64,000 bases of DNA from Psychrobacter maritimus (GCF_904846345.1 NZ_CAJHAJ010000002.1:1-64000), one strand, 5' to 3'. Counted from the first letter of the stretch, positions 36,142 to 45,169 are shown. The notes: generated by a model from the sequence alone, not told the origin. Numbers and translations are program-made.

Positions 36142-36462
36142 CTAAGCAGGCTTCGGCATATTGATGTCTTTGGTCGATATCTGCTTATAGGTGATTTCCA
36201 AAATCTCTTGGCACCATTCTGGTAGATTATCAGACACTTCATACCACATCCATGTCCCATCACGAACACAGCTCAAAATACCCAGCTTTTTCAAATGATT
36301 CAAGTGACGCGAAATGGTCGGCTGCGGTTGGTCAAGTATTTCTACCAATTCACCCACACAGCGCGATTCTTTGTTAAATAAGATTTGGAAGATTTTTAAG
36401 CGCGTTGGGTCAGACAATACTTTAAATAACTCAAGCGGTTGTATCGTAGAATTATTAGACAT
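36142..36462 (-). CDS. ArsR/SmtB-family transcriptional regulator
   Basis: A 106-residue winged helix-turn-helix protein: ELFKVLSDPTRLKIFQILF, then RCVGELVEILDQPQPTISRH and LNHLKKLGILSCVRDGTWMW. The helix corresponding to the ArsR metal motif (ELCVCDL) has only one Cys here (SRCVGEL), so a three-Cys arsenite site of the classical type is not evident; another Cys pair (ILSC, EWCQ) lies further on. GGAA 8 nt upstream supports the start. It is divergent from bfd and the iron genes, but no arsenic or metal efflux gene is adjacent. The ligand is unknown. Confidence 0.85.
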   Translation of the reverse strand: MSNNSTIQPLELFKVLSDPTRLKIFQILFNKESRCVGELVEILDQPQPTISRHLNHLKKLGILSCVRDGTWMWYEVSDNLPEWCQEILEITYKQISTKDINMPKPA

Positions 36463-36688
36463 AGAACAATTCCAATATGGATTTAGTTAATAGGGGGTCA
36501 ATATAACAGCAGTCATCTGTAAAATCGATTAAAAAATGAGCAAATTTACAGTTCGTCGCCATTTTACTACCTTTGGTACGTTATAGTTACACTCAAGGTT
36601 ATATGCAGTTACATGGATTAAGTAAGGGTAAGATGACCCTGTAGTAATAACGATGTGACTGAACAATACCTCAAATACTATTGTAAAT

Positions 36689-36707
36689 GGTAATAATTAT
36701 CGTTATT
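36689..36707 (+). promoter_or_regulatory. Putative Fur box upstream of bfd
   Basis: GGTAATAATTATCGTTATT matches 14 of 19 positions of the Fur consensus GATAATGATAATCATTATC by eye. It lies 42 bp before the bfd ATG, where iron-loaded Fur would block transcription. It could also affect the divergent ArsR gene. Confidence 0.65.
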
Positions 36708-36748
36708 ATAACGAATAACAAGATTGACATTTATGTAGGAGCCAGCAC

Positions 36749-36940
36749 ATGTACGTATGTATCTGTAACGACGTCAAAGAAAAACAAATTAAAGCCGCTA
36801 TTGCCTCAGGCATTGATACGTTAGACGGTTTAAAAGATACCCTTGATGTAGCGACTTGCTGTGGCTGCTGCGAACCTATGGTCAATGACTACCTTGATGA
36901 ACATCATGCCAAACTTGATGCGTTGGCTTATGCCGTTTAA
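36749..36940 (+). CDS. bfd: Bacterioferritin-associated ferredoxin Bfd
   Basis: A 63-residue 2Fe-2S protein with the Bfd cysteine pattern CIC near residues 4-6 and CCGCC near residues 37-41 (MYVCICNDV and VATCCGCCEPMV). In Pseudomonas and E. coli Bfd binds bacterioferritin and passes electrons to its hemes to release stored iron, and is induced by low iron. The Fur-like box upstream agrees. AGGAG 7 nt before the ATG marks the start. The two bacterioferritin genes follow downstream. Confidence 0.92.
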   Translation: MYVCICNDVKEKQIKAAIASGIDTLDGLKDTLDVATCCGCCEPMVNDYLDEHHAKLDALAYAV

Positions 36941-37329
36941 GCACTCCTTGTAGACTTTGCGATTGATGACCTGCTATCAATAAAAAGCGTAGCAGGGCAG
37001 TACTCAATGACAGCTACTATCTGCACTTATTTATCTTAAATTCTCTAACATCCCTTGTTAACTTTATTAAATAAGTGCATGAAAAACCTCGTTAAAACTC
37101 TCAAACACTAAGGCTCGTTATGCGAGTTAATTACGATTCTCAATTAGAATCTTATTCTTAGTTCATATCGTTACAAGCGCCGTTATTCCCGTATGCTACT
37201 ATATCTGACTTACTTGGTAAGACATTTCGTTGGTTTTAATCTTTACTGATTAGTTTACTAATAGTACTTTCTATATATGTATTATTATGAATGTAGACGC
37301 AAATAAATAAAAATACAGGAGTATAGGTG
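36941..37329. other. Intergenic region between bfd and the first bacterioferritin gene
   Basis: These 389 bp hold no gene. A short palindrome GATTCTCAATTAGAATC lies at 37135-37151. The long gap suggests the bacterioferritin genes have their own promoter, as expected if they respond to iron in the opposite sense to bfd. Confidence 0.45.
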
Positions 37330-37818
37330 ATGATAGGCAGCCCAAAGGTCATTGATTATTTAAATTTTTTATTAGGTGGTGAGCTTGCAGCTCGTGACCA
37401 ATATTTCATTCACTCTGAGATGTACGCAGAATGGCATTACGGCAAACTGTATGACCGTATCAGCCATGAGATGCACGATGAAACACTGCATGCCCGAGCG
37501 ATTATCCGCCGTATTTTGATGTTGAGCGGTACGCCTAAGATGAGCGTCAACGAGATTAATATTGGGTCGACGGTTCCTGAGATGTTGCAGCTCGATCTCA
37601 ATTTAGAGTATCAGGTACAGCAGCACCTTAAAGACGGCATTGCGCTTTGTGAAGCAGAGCATGACTATGTCACCCGTGAGATGCTCGTTGAGCAGCTCAA
37701 AGACACCGAAGAAGATCATGCTCATTGGTTAGAGCAGCAGTTGCGCCTGATTGATATGATTGGTCTATCCAACTATTTGCAAAGCCAGATGGCAGAAGTG
37801 TCTCCTGATATTGTTTAG
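37330..37818 (+). CDS. bfr: Bacterioferritin, ferroxidase-type subunit
   Basis: A 162-residue bacterioferritin. Aligned by eye with E. coli Bfr, all six ferroxidase ligands are kept (E18, E51, H54, E93/94, E127, H130). The heme-ligating Met52 is replaced by Thr (DETLHA instead of DEMKHA). This is the pattern of the ferroxidase subunit in two-subunit bacterioferritins. A GTG at 37327 is in frame, but GGAG lies 8 nt before the ATG at 37330. It lies 77 bp upstream of the second gene, probably in one operon. Subunits assemble into a 24-mer cage that oxidises and stores iron. Confidence 0.92.
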   Translation: MIGSPKVIDYLNFLLGGELAARDQYFIHSEMYAEWHYGKLYDRISHEMHDETLHARAIIRRILMLSGTPKMSVNEINIGSTVPEMLQLDLNLEYQVQQHLKDGIALCEAEHDYVTREMLVEQLKDTEEDHAHWLEQQLRLIDMIGLSNYLQSQMAEVSPDIV

Positions 37819-37895
37819 TATTTCATTTACTAAGCGCCTTTAACACTTGTTAAAACTATCGGTAATAAAATAATAATGAATATAGGGAGAGAAAA

Positions 37896-38378
37896 ATGAA
37901 AGGGGATAAAGAGATCACCCGTGCGCTGAATAAAGTGCTCGGTCAGTCATTGATAGCCATCAATCAGTACTTTTTGCATGCACGTATCGCACGTCATTGG
38001 GGCTTAGAGTCGTTAAATGACTCACTATATAAGCAATCGATTGCTGAGATGAAATGGTCAGATGAGCTGATTGCGCGTATTTTGCTATTAGATGGTCTGC
38101 CAAATTTGCAGGAACTCGGTAAAGTGTTAGTTGGGGAAGATGTACCAGAGATTATCGATTGCAATCTGCGTTTAGAGAAGCAGAAATTCGATATTATCAC
38201 CGATGCAATCACCTTATGTGAGAGCAAGCGTGACTATGTCTCGCGCCAGCTGCTCGTCAGCTTAAAAGACGGTAATGAAGAGTATCAAGACTGGTTAGAG
38301 ACGCAACAGGACTTGATTAAAGATATGGGCGTTGAAAACTATATCCAATCGCAAATGGATGACGATAAAGCGCCTTAA
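37896..38378 (+). CDS. bfr: Bacterioferritin, heme-type subunit
   Basis: A 160-residue bacterioferritin paralogue. By eye against E. coli Bfr it keeps Met52 (AEMKWSD), the axial heme ligand at the subunit interface. It has lost ferroxidase residues: E18 is Ser, H54 is Trp, E127 is Asn and H130 is Tyr. It should therefore bind heme and let electrons leave the core, while the partner oxidises iron. GGGAG lies just before the ATG. The strong terminator at 38401 ends the unit. Confidence 0.92.
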   Translation: MKGDKEITRALNKVLGQSLIAINQYFLHARIARHWGLESLNDSLYKQSIAEMKWSDELIARILLLDGLPNLQELGKVLVGEDVPEIIDCNLRLEKQKFDIITDAITLCESKRDYVSRQLLVSLKDGNEEYQDWLETQQDLIKDMGVENYIQSQMDDDKAP

Positions 38379-38400
38379 AATTATAAAAAGTGCTGATACC

Positions 38401-38458
38401 TGCCAGCGCATACTAAGAAAAGTCTTAAAGTGACTTCTTAGTATGCACTGGCATTTTT
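38401..38458. terminator. Terminator after the bacterioferritin genes
   Basis: A long hairpin (TGCCAGCGCATACTAAGAA with the near-complement ending TATGCACTGGCA, one mismatch and a small bulge) is followed by TTTTTGT. It separates the convergent bfr and MFS genes. Confidence 0.88.
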
Positions 38459-38515
38459 GTGTCTAACAGACAGTCAGTTCAATATAAAGTAGGGGCGTTC
38501 TGCTGAGATAGATAC

Positions 38516-39892
38516 TTAATACAAGCCGCGACCATCTTGAGGTTTAAGGCGTAAAAAGTATAATCCCGAGAGAATGGTGATGATACCGAGTATCCAATAG
38601 GTGGTTTGAAATGCCACCAAGGTATCAAGCTCAAAGCGCTCACGCAGCAGATTCAATAACGCCGCACCAAAGGCAATACCAAAACTAATCGCCAGTTGTT
38701 GATTGACAGCCATTAAACTATTACCACTACTGGTTTGCGTGCCTTCTAAATCACCGATGGTAATGGTATTCATCGCACTAAACTGCATTGAGTTACAAGC
38801 ACCCATGACAGTCAAGATAGGAATAAACCAAATCCAATTTGCGGCATCGTTAAACTGCGCTAATACAATGATAAGCACACCGATTAAAAAGGTATTAGCC
38901 ACCAACACCTTACGGTAGGTAAAACGCTGAATGATTTTACTGACCCAAGGTTTGATACCGATTGCACCAACGGCAATGGGCGCAAGCAGCCAACCGGCTT
39001 GCGATGGCGAGTATTCGAACACCACTTGTAGCAATAGTGGCAATAAGAAAGGTACAGCGCTGATACCTAAGCGCGTGAATAAATTACCAGTAATACCAAT
39101 ACGAAAGGTACGAATATTAAACAAGCTTAGGGGAAATAGCGGTGCTGCGCGGCGTTTAGCATGCCACACATAAGCGCCTATCAATAGACTTGCGCCTAAT
39201 CCAAGTAGCAGACCGTAAAGCCCTCGACCTGTCTGTGAGCCAAATTCTACCGCAAGGGTAAAACCACAAGCGGCTGCGGCAAACAAAGCAAACCCTGTCC
39301 AATCTAAACGTTTGGTATCCTCAAATAATGCCGGCACCAGTTTTTTACCCATGATAAAACCAAAAACGCCCATCGGGATATTGATTAAAAATATCCAATG
39401 CCAACTGGTATATTGCACAATATAACCACCCAATACCGGTCCGACTAACGGCGCAATTAACGCCGGTATCACCGCAAAGTTCATCACGGTTAAGAGCTTA
39501 TTGCGCGGATAGGATTTGACCAGTATCAGACGCGCCACAGGGGTCATCATCGCGCCGCCAATACCTTGTACGATGCGTGAACCAATTAAGAAATCTAATG
39601 TCGGTGAAGCGGCGCACAATAGCGAGCCAATACAAAAGATGATAATGGCGTATAAAAACACCCGCCGTGTGCCATATTTATCGGCTAAAAAGCCACTAAT
39701 AGGAATAAAAATTGCGAGGGTTAACGCGTAGCTGATGACCGCCCATTGCATTTTTAACGGTGATTCCCCAAGCGCTTGCGCCATCTGTGGCAAGGAGGTA
39801 TTTAAGATGGTGGCATCTAAAATTTGCATAAATAACGCCACCGCTAGTACATAGGGCAGGTATTTATCTTGCGTTGGGGTTAGGGTTACCAT
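38516..39892 (-). CDS. DHA2-type MFS transporter, HsrA-like
   Basis: A 458-residue exporter with about 14 transmembrane helices. It resembles E. coli HsrA (YieO): LQATILNTSLP-like LDATILNTSLPQMAQALG in helix 1, ISGFLADKYGTRRVF (motif A), QGIGGAMMTPVARLIL, GPVLGGYI and the WHWIFLINIPMG segment, plus SGNSLMAVNQQLAISFGIA late in the protein. Such proteins are proton-driven drug or metabolite exporters; the substrate is unknown. The frame reaches an ATG at 39919, but GGTGA 7 nt before 39892 favours the shorter form. The gene stands alone. Confidence 0.88.
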   Translation of the reverse strand: MVTLTPTQDKYLPYVLAVALFMQILDATILNTSLPQMAQALGESPLKMQWAVISYALTLAIFIPISGFLADKYGTRRVFLYAIIIFCIGSLLCAASPTLDFLIGSRIVQGIGGAMMTPVARLILVKSYPRNKLLTVMNFAVIPALIAPLVGPVLGGYIVQYTSWHWIFLINIPMGVFGFIMGKKLVPALFEDTKRLDWTGFALFAAAACGFTLAVEFGSQTGRGLYGLLLGLGASLLIGAYVWHAKRRAAPLFPLSLFNIRTFRIGITGNLFTRLGISAVPFLLPLLLQVVFEYSPSQAGWLLAPIAVGAIGIKPWVSKIIQRFTYRKVLVANTFLIGVLIIVLAQFNDAANWIWFIPILTVMGACNSMQFSAMNTITIGDLEGTQTSSGNSLMAVNQQLAISFGIAFGAALLNLLRERFELDTLVAFQTTYWILGIITILSGLYFLRLKPQDGRGLY

Positions 39893-40346
39893 ATTGACAT
39901 CACCATATCTTACGACCATTGTTGCTAAGCGCAGTTTTTAAAAGAGGGGTTTAAGAGTGTATTAAAAGTGCCGATTAGAGCGTCTTTTAACTATTTTCAA
40001 TTATGTTTATAAAAAGCTATGTGTCTAGAAAACTATGTGTCTAGAAAACTATATTTCTGAAAAACCAAGTCTCTAAAAAGCCGCTAAGGTGTGGGTAGTA
40101 TAAAAACAACTACCTTTGAGTTAAAGAGTAGCAAAGTAACGGTATACGCCCAGTCATTAGAAATTTAACTTTAAATACCTCTACATTATTTAAAAGAAGG
40201 TAAAGAAAGGATGGTTACAGGAGCGCTGTGAAAATACAGGTTACAAGACAGGGCTTTAATCAAAGTATCAATCCTCGCTATAGTAGGTAGCGGTAAAGAG
40301 CAATCAAACAACACATAATAAAGCAATAAAAAAAGTAGGTAACCTT
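39893..40346. other. Intergenic region between MFS gene and yghU
   Basis: This 454-bp AT-rich region has no credible gene. It contains a four-unit 16-bp tandem repeat at 40017-40080 and must hold the promoters of the two divergent genes, which I cannot place with confidence. Confidence 0.45.
40017..40080 (+). repeat. 16-bp tandem repeat, 4 units (2 perfect, 2 decayed)
   Basis: CTATGTGTCTAGAAAA occurs twice in a row (40017-40032, 40033-40048). Two diverged units follow, CTATATTTCTGAAAAA and CCAAGTCTCTAAAAAG. It is non-coding. Confidence 0.85.
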
Positions 40347-41228
40347 ATGAGTAATGATAATAATCAAGCAAGTAATGATAAAAACAACAACATTCAAAAC
40401 AACAATGCTAGCGGATATACTCCGCCTAAAGTTTGGAAAAATGACAGCGAAAATGGCGGTAAGTTCGCCAGTATCAATCGGCCAACGGCTGGCGCGCGCC
40501 ATGAGCAAAAACTGCCCATCGGCGATGCGCCTTTACAGCTGTATTCATTGAATACGCCCAATGGCGTGAAAGTAAATATCCTGTTAGAAGAGCTTACTGA
40601 GCTGAATATTAAAGGCGCTGAGTACGACGCCTATCAAATCGACATCTCTGAGGGTGATCAGTTTGGCTCAGGATTTGTCGCTATCAACCCCAACTCAAAA
40701 ATCCCTGCGCTGGTAGATTATTCTGCTACTGTAAATAACTCAGAGGCGGGCGAGCCTATTGCACTTTTCGAGTCGGGCGCTATCTTATTATATTTAGCAG
40801 AAAAGTTTGGCAAGTTTATCCCGATGCAGCAGGGTAAAGCACGCGCAGACTGTCTGTCTTGGCTGATGTGGCAGATGGGTAGCGCGCCTTTCTTAGGTGG
40901 CGGTTTCGGGCATTTTTATGCTTATGCACCTGAACCGCTAGAGTATCCTATCAATCGCTATACGATGGAGACCAAACGCCAGCTTGATGTTTTGGATACG
41001 CATCTTAAAGACCACGAGTATATGTGTGGCAACGCGGAGTCTGACTATAATATTGCCGATATGATTATCTGGGCATGGTATGGTCAACTGGTACTTGGCA
41101 AGCTTTATGATGCCGCCGAGTTCTTACAAGTAGAGGAGTATAAGCACCTAAAGCGTTGGGCACAAAAAATTGCCGAACGTCCAGCGGTTAAACGCGCGGT
41201 AGATTTAGTGCTTAAGCCTATTGTTTAA
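40347..41228 (+). CDS. yghU: Glutathione S-transferase-like disulfide-bond oxidoreductase YghU
   Basis: A 293-residue Nu-class GST-like protein closely resembling E. coli YghU. Shared segments are PLQLYSLNTPNGVKVNILLE (thioredoxin fold with the NxxK/T active region), FGSGFVAINPNSKIPALVDY, ESGAILLYLAEKFGKFIP, APFLGGGFGHFYAYAPEPLE and ERPAVKR. YghU binds two glutathiones and reduces disulfides. The first 25 residues are Asn-rich and absent from E. coli, and the C-terminus is about 25 residues shorter. AGGT 6 nt before the ATG supports the start. It is monocistronic with a terminator after it. Confidence 0.92.
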   Translation: MSNDNNQASNDKNNNIQNNNASGYTPPKVWKNDSENGGKFASINRPTAGARHEQKLPIGDAPLQLYSLNTPNGVKVNILLEELTELNIKGAEYDAYQIDISEGDQFGSGFVAINPNSKIPALVDYSATVNNSEAGEPIALFESGAILLYLAEKFGKFIPMQQGKARADCLSWLMWQMGSAPFLGGGFGHFYAYAPEPLEYPINRYTMETKRQLDVLDTHLKDHEYMCGNAESDYNIADMIIWAWYGQLVLGKLYDAAEFLQVEEYKHLKRWAQKIAERPAVKRAVDLVLKPIV

Positions 41229-41538
41229 GCCCATTACTGAATCTCATTACTTAAGCATGTATTTTAAGCTGTCTATCTCAACGATTATTGACGATAGCTC
41301 ACTCATCATATAGTTCAATAAAAAAGGTTAATAGGCAATTTGCTTATTAACCTTTTGCTTGCTATATTCCGTATAATATATTCTTTATTCCAAATATACT
41401 TGTCTATATATTGAATCAGCACTATGCTTCCGTCTTTACATAATGGTACATTAGTATAACAGATAGAAACATTGGTACGTTAAGATAGCAGCCACCGCCT
41501 TAATGGGCAGGTGTTGATATTTATTCTATTAATGAGTA
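41229..41538. other. Intergenic region between yghU and the DUF1176 gene
   Basis: These 310 bp contain the yghU terminator (41322-41356) and AT-rich sequence without any recognised element. Confidence 0.45.
41322..41356 (+). terminator. Terminator after yghU
   Basis: AAAAGGTTAATAGGC pairs with GCTTATTAACCTTTT with one G-U pair and a short loop, ending in TTTT. Confidence 0.75.
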
Positions 41539-42837
41539 ATGATTATGAAGGATAATAATAAGATGACGCGTGCATCATCACCCTTAACGCGTGAGATGAC
41601 AGTTGATTCTGGTCATGCTAACTATGGTAGTGGTAGTAACAATAGTAGCAGCAATAGCAATGCCAATCAGCAGCGCCATAAAAAATCCAACCTCTTAACA
41701 GATAGCACTCATCGCACAATGAATCCTATAAAAACAAAAAAGACACCCTTATTGATGACAAAGAAAATTTTATTACCCTTATTTGCAGCCATTAGCACGG
41801 CTTTATTTAGTTCAGCGGCGCAGGCTGGCGCGGCTGTTGATTTTAGCAACCAAGACTGGCAAGTGGCTTGCGATAATACCCGTACTTGCCGGCTGGCAGG
41901 TTACCAAGCAGAGAATAATAGCGATTTACCGGTGTCGTTATTATTGGTGCGCCGCGCAGGTGCCAATGCCACAGTCGATGGCAAGGTCAAACTTGGCGGC
42001 GCAAAAGAAAGCTCAGCAAAGGCCTTGATGCAGCTTGGCAACCGCCATCGTATATCCTTGTTTATTAATGATAGAGATTACGGAGAAACCAAGCCTTACT
42101 CGGTGGCGGCAGGTCATGCAGAGCTGACCTCAGCGCAAGTCAACGCGCTACTTGATGCCTTGACTAAATCAAGCAAGATTGAGCTGGTGATTCGCAATAC
42201 GCGCTGGCAGCTATCGGATAAAGGTGCCAGTGCCGTCATGCTCAAAGCCGATGAAGCACAGGGCCGAGTAGGGACGTCAAGTGCCTTTATCAGTACCGAT
42301 AGCGCAAGCAAATCTAATAGCAGTGTCTTAGCGCCTAAAGCAGCACCCGCGCTACGCTTGGTCACGCCAAACCCTAAAGCCATCTCTAGCAGTAAGAGAA
42401 AGTTTGTCATGCGCTCATCGCAGTTAGCAGAGCTGATGAAGACCACCATGAAGGATGCAGATACAGATTGCCCAAACTTAGCAGATAAGTCACCTTGGCG
42501 GGTCAGCCGTCTAAATAGCAAGCAGCTGCTCGTACAGCATGATTGCTGGATGGGTGCTTATAACACTGGCATGGGCGCTTGGGTGCTCAATGACACTAAG
42601 CCTTATCAGCCGACCTTGGTGACGACCAGTGCAACCGATTATAGCAATGGCAAATTAACCTCGGTGCAAAAAGGCCGCGGGATTGGTGACTGCTTATCTA
42701 AAACCGACTGGGTATGGACGGGCAAAGCTTTTGAGAAGAGCCATGAAAGCACCACAGGCATGTGTCGCTTGATAGAGGTAGGCGGTGCTTGGCAATTACC
42801 AACCTATGTGACGGAAGTAAAAGTGTCACGTACATAA
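41539..42837 (+). CDS. DUF1176 exported protein
   Basis: The frame codes for up to 432 residues. A classical signal peptide (KKILLPLFAAISTALF, cleavage near AQA) begins only at Met73 (41755). The mature protein has the DUF1176 hallmark QDWQVACDNTRTCRLAGY, then AVMLKADEAQGRVGT and, near the end, W-rich and Cys-containing segments. DUF1176 proteins are exported and of unknown function. The first 72 codons are Ser/Asn-rich. An ATG at 41563 has AAGGA 10 nt upstream, while 41755 has no clear ribosome site. So the start is uncertain among 41539, 41563 and 41755. Confidence 0.8.
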   Translation: MIMKDNNKMTRASSPLTREMTVDSGHANYGSGSNNSSSNSNANQQRHKKSNLLTDSTHRTMNPIKTKKTPLLMTKKILLPLFAAISTALFSSAAQAGAAVDFSNQDWQVACDNTRTCRLAGYQAENNSDLPVSLLLVRRAGANATVDGKVKLGGAKESSAKALMQLGNRHRISLFINDRDYGETKPYSVAAGHAELTSAQVNALLDALTKSSKIELVIRNTRWQLSDKGASAVMLKADEAQGRVGTSSAFISTDSASKSNSSVLAPKAAPALRLVTPNPKAISSSKRKFVMRSSQLAELMKTTMKDADTDCPNLADKSPWRVSRLNSKQLLVQHDCWMGAYNTGMGAWVLNDTKPYQPTLVTTSATDYSNGKLTSVQKGRGIGDCLSKTDWVWTGKAFEKSHESTTGMCRLIEVGGAWQLPTYVTEVKVSRT

Positions 42838-43434
42838 TTAAATTGGATGAAAACAGCAACTTGCTTAAAGGCTTGGTTTAACATCAGTTTTTAAGCATAT
42901 ATTTGCAGTTCTAGCCCTTATTTTGCTAATAAACAGAAAAAGAGCTACTACTTGCATTTTTGTTATGCTATACTGCGTCGCCACGTTAGCTTAGACTATC
43001 GTGAATTATGAGATTGATAACATCGCCTGCGATTTTGGGTCTAGGATGACCATAAGTAATTGTTGCCGATGATTTTGTGTACTTAAATAACCCTTCATAT
43101 ACATATTGAAAAACACGTTATTTTTGACTCATATCTTATCTACGAACCCATATATGGGCTAGATTGGTTGTTACCAGCCTTTATCTGCTTTGGACAAAGC
43201 ATGGATAATGCGCTTTTAACGAACAAGGATGAGACACTCGGCACTACCACCAAAATACGTCAGACAGCACGAACGCCTTTATAATATTGACAAGCTTTAT
43301 AAGCTTGGCTTTTGATTGTTAAGCCTTTTTTAGGGTGAGATAATTGTTTTATAAATGCAGCGTGGTGAACGGTTATCAGTGGTATGCATCAAGCTTGCTG
43401 AATTTACAGCAGCTTATACTTACCAAGGATTACT
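42838..43434 (+). promoter_or_regulatory. Long leader region of the DEAD-box helicase gene
   Basis: This 597-bp stretch has no supported gene. An extended -10 promoter TGC-TATACT lies at 42966-42974 (no good -35). A transcript from it would have a leader of about 450 nt. Small AUG-started frames occur in it, e.g. 8 codons from 43046 and 28 codons from 43229. Long leaders are known for cold-shock helicase mRNAs such as csdA. Confidence 0.5.
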
Positions 43435-45099
43435 ATGACTGACATCTTATCTGCTATCGCCGCTGAAAACGGCATCATCGAAAGCACTGATACCCCAAAT
43501 ACCGATACTAATAATCAAGCGGCTACTACTGACGCTGCTGAAGAAAACAAAATCACTTTTGCTGAACTTAATATTGCCAAGCCAATTTTGACCGCGCTTG
43601 ATCGCAGTGGTTATACCCATCCAACACCTATTCAAGAACAAGCCATTCCTTTTGCTCTAGCGGGTCGCGACTTATTATTGTCAGCGCAAACCGGTAGTGG
43701 TAAAACAGCGGCATTTGTTATCCCAGTACTTGACCGTTTAAGCCGTGCCACTAGCTTTGACAAATTAACCAAAGCCCTTATCCTAACGCCAACGCGTGAA
43801 CTTGCTCAGCAAGTACATGACAGTGTGCGTACGTATTCTAAAGATATGCGCGGTTTGTTCTGTGTGCCATTAGTAGGCGGCGCCCCTTACAATGGTCAGA
43901 TTACTGCTTTGAAAAAAGGCGTGCAAGTGATTGTTGCGACTCCTGGTCGTTTACTTGACCATATCAATGCGGGCCGCGTTGACTTATCAAGCCTAGAAGT
44001 TTTGGTACTTGATGAAGCTGACCGTATGCTTGACATGGGTTTTGCTGATGATATCAACGATATCTTGAAAGCCGCTCCTGATAACCGTCAAACCATCATG
44101 TGTTCAGCAACTTGGGATGGTCCTGTTGGCAAGATTGCTGCCAGCTTCACCAAAAACCCGGAGCGCGTTTCAATCAAAGTTGAATCAGCACACATCGAAG
44201 AAAAAGTGTATTACTGTGACGATTTTGATCATAAAAACCGTTTGCTTGACAAAATTGTTTGCGATAAAGAGATGGAACAAGTCATCATCTTTGCTGCGAC
44301 CAAACGTAGTACTGAAAAATTAGCCAAATCCCTACAAGAGCAAGGCCATAAAGCCAGCTTCTTACATGGTGACTTGCCACAAAGCAAGCGTAACCGTATC
44401 GTTCAAGACTTGCGTAATGGTAAATGTAAAATCTTAGTAGCGACTGACGTTGCTGCTCGTGGTCTTGACGTGCCAGCACTATCGCACGTCATTAACTATG
44501 ACTTGCCACGTCAAACAGAAGACTACGTGCATCGTATCGGTCGTTGTGGCCGTGCCGGTCGTACGGGTATTGCCATCAGCCTATGTAGCATGGATGATCG
44601 TCCACAGCTAAACGCTATCAACCGTTATTTAGATCGCAAAATGGAAGTATCGGTCATCGAAGGTATGGAGCCTAAGAAGACTTATGTACCTAGCGAAAAC
44701 AAAGGTAATGGTCGTGGCCGTGGTCGCGGACGCTCAAGTGGCGGCGGTAACGGTCAAGGCCGTGGTCGCGCGGGTGGTGGCTATCAAGGCAATCCTGCTA
44801 ATGCTCGTGGTCGTTCAAGCGACAGCGCACCGACTGGTCAACGCGCTAGCAATGACAGCGGTTATCAAGGTAAGCCACGTGATTCATCTGGTAAACCAAA
44901 TGAGCGTTCAGGTGGCAAGCCGTATCAAGGCAAGCGCACTGGTGCTCCTAGCCGTGGTGATAGCAATGGCGTTCCACGCGGTGAACGTGCTGCAACGGGT
45001 CGTGGTCGTCCAAGCGGCAGCCAAGGTCGCCCAGCTGGTCGTGCTGACAGCCGTGGTCAAGGTCGCTCAAGCGGCGGCAACCGTAGTAACAACTCGTAA
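43435..45099 (+). CDS. DEAD-box ATP-dependent RNA helicase (RhlE/DeaD-like)
   Basis: A 554-residue RNA helicase. All motifs are present: F-x17-Q motif with GYTHPTPIQEQAIPFALAG, motif I AQTGSGKT (residues 83-90), PTRELAQQ, ATPGRLLDH, motif II VLDEADRMLDMGF, motif III SAT, and the motif V-VI segments DVAARGLDVP and HRIGRCGRAGRTG. From about residue 423 a 130-residue tail rich in RG and GR repeats follows, likely RNA-binding and disordered. Such enzymes unwind rRNA or mRNA structure, often in the cold. An acidic N-terminal 35 residues precede the core. AAGGA 6 nt before the ATG marks the start. Confidence 0.94.
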   Translation: MTDILSAIAAENGIIESTDTPNTDTNNQAATTDAAEENKITFAELNIAKPILTALDRSGYTHPTPIQEQAIPFALAGRDLLLSAQTGSGKTAAFVIPVLDRLSRATSFDKLTKALILTPTRELAQQVHDSVRTYSKDMRGLFCVPLVGGAPYNGQITALKKGVQVIVATPGRLLDHINAGRVDLSSLEVLVLDEADRMLDMGFADDINDILKAAPDNRQTIMCSATWDGPVGKIAASFTKNPERVSIKVESAHIEEKVYYCDDFDHKNRLLDKIVCDKEMEQVIIFAATKRSTEKLAKSLQEQGHKASFLHGDLPQSKRNRIVQDLRNGKCKILVATDVAARGLDVPALSHVINYDLPRQTEDYVHRIGRCGRAGRTGIAISLCSMDDRPQLNAINRYLDRKMEVSVIEGMEPKKTYVPSENKGNGRGRGRGRSSGGGNGQGRGRAGGGYQGNPANARGRSSDSAPTGQRASNDSGYQGKPRDSSGKPNERSGGKPYQGKRTGAPSRGDSNGVPRGERAATGRGRPSGSQGRPAGRADSRGQGRSSGGNRSNNS

Positions 45100-45169
45100 T
45101 ATTGTTATCGTGACTGGTCAATAATAGCATTTGATTAAATGCTATTGGTCTAGCCATTTAACCTAACAT

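Noticed and set aside
37135..37151. Palindrome GATTCTCAATTAGAATC as a second Fur box before the bacterioferritin genes
   Set aside because: It is symmetrical but matches the Fur consensus poorly, unlike the box at 36689-36707. It is kept only as an unassigned palindrome.
42114..42521. A 135-residue antisense open frame inside the DUF1176 gene
   Set aside because: It is antisense to a frame with a signal peptide and a family hallmark, has no start signal, and shows no recognisable domain.
43229..43315. A 28-codon frame in the helicase leader as a real small gene
   Set aside because: Its AAGG touches the ATG, leaving no spacing, and the peptide shows no recognisable feature. It is mentioned only as a possible upstream frame.
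44684..45124. A 146-residue open frame overlapping the 3' part of the helicase gene, very rich in Val and Ala
   Set aside because: It is the +1 frame of the RG/Gly-repeat tail, where GGT/CGT codons read as GTG/GTC. There is no ribosome site, and the helicase frame is fully intact.
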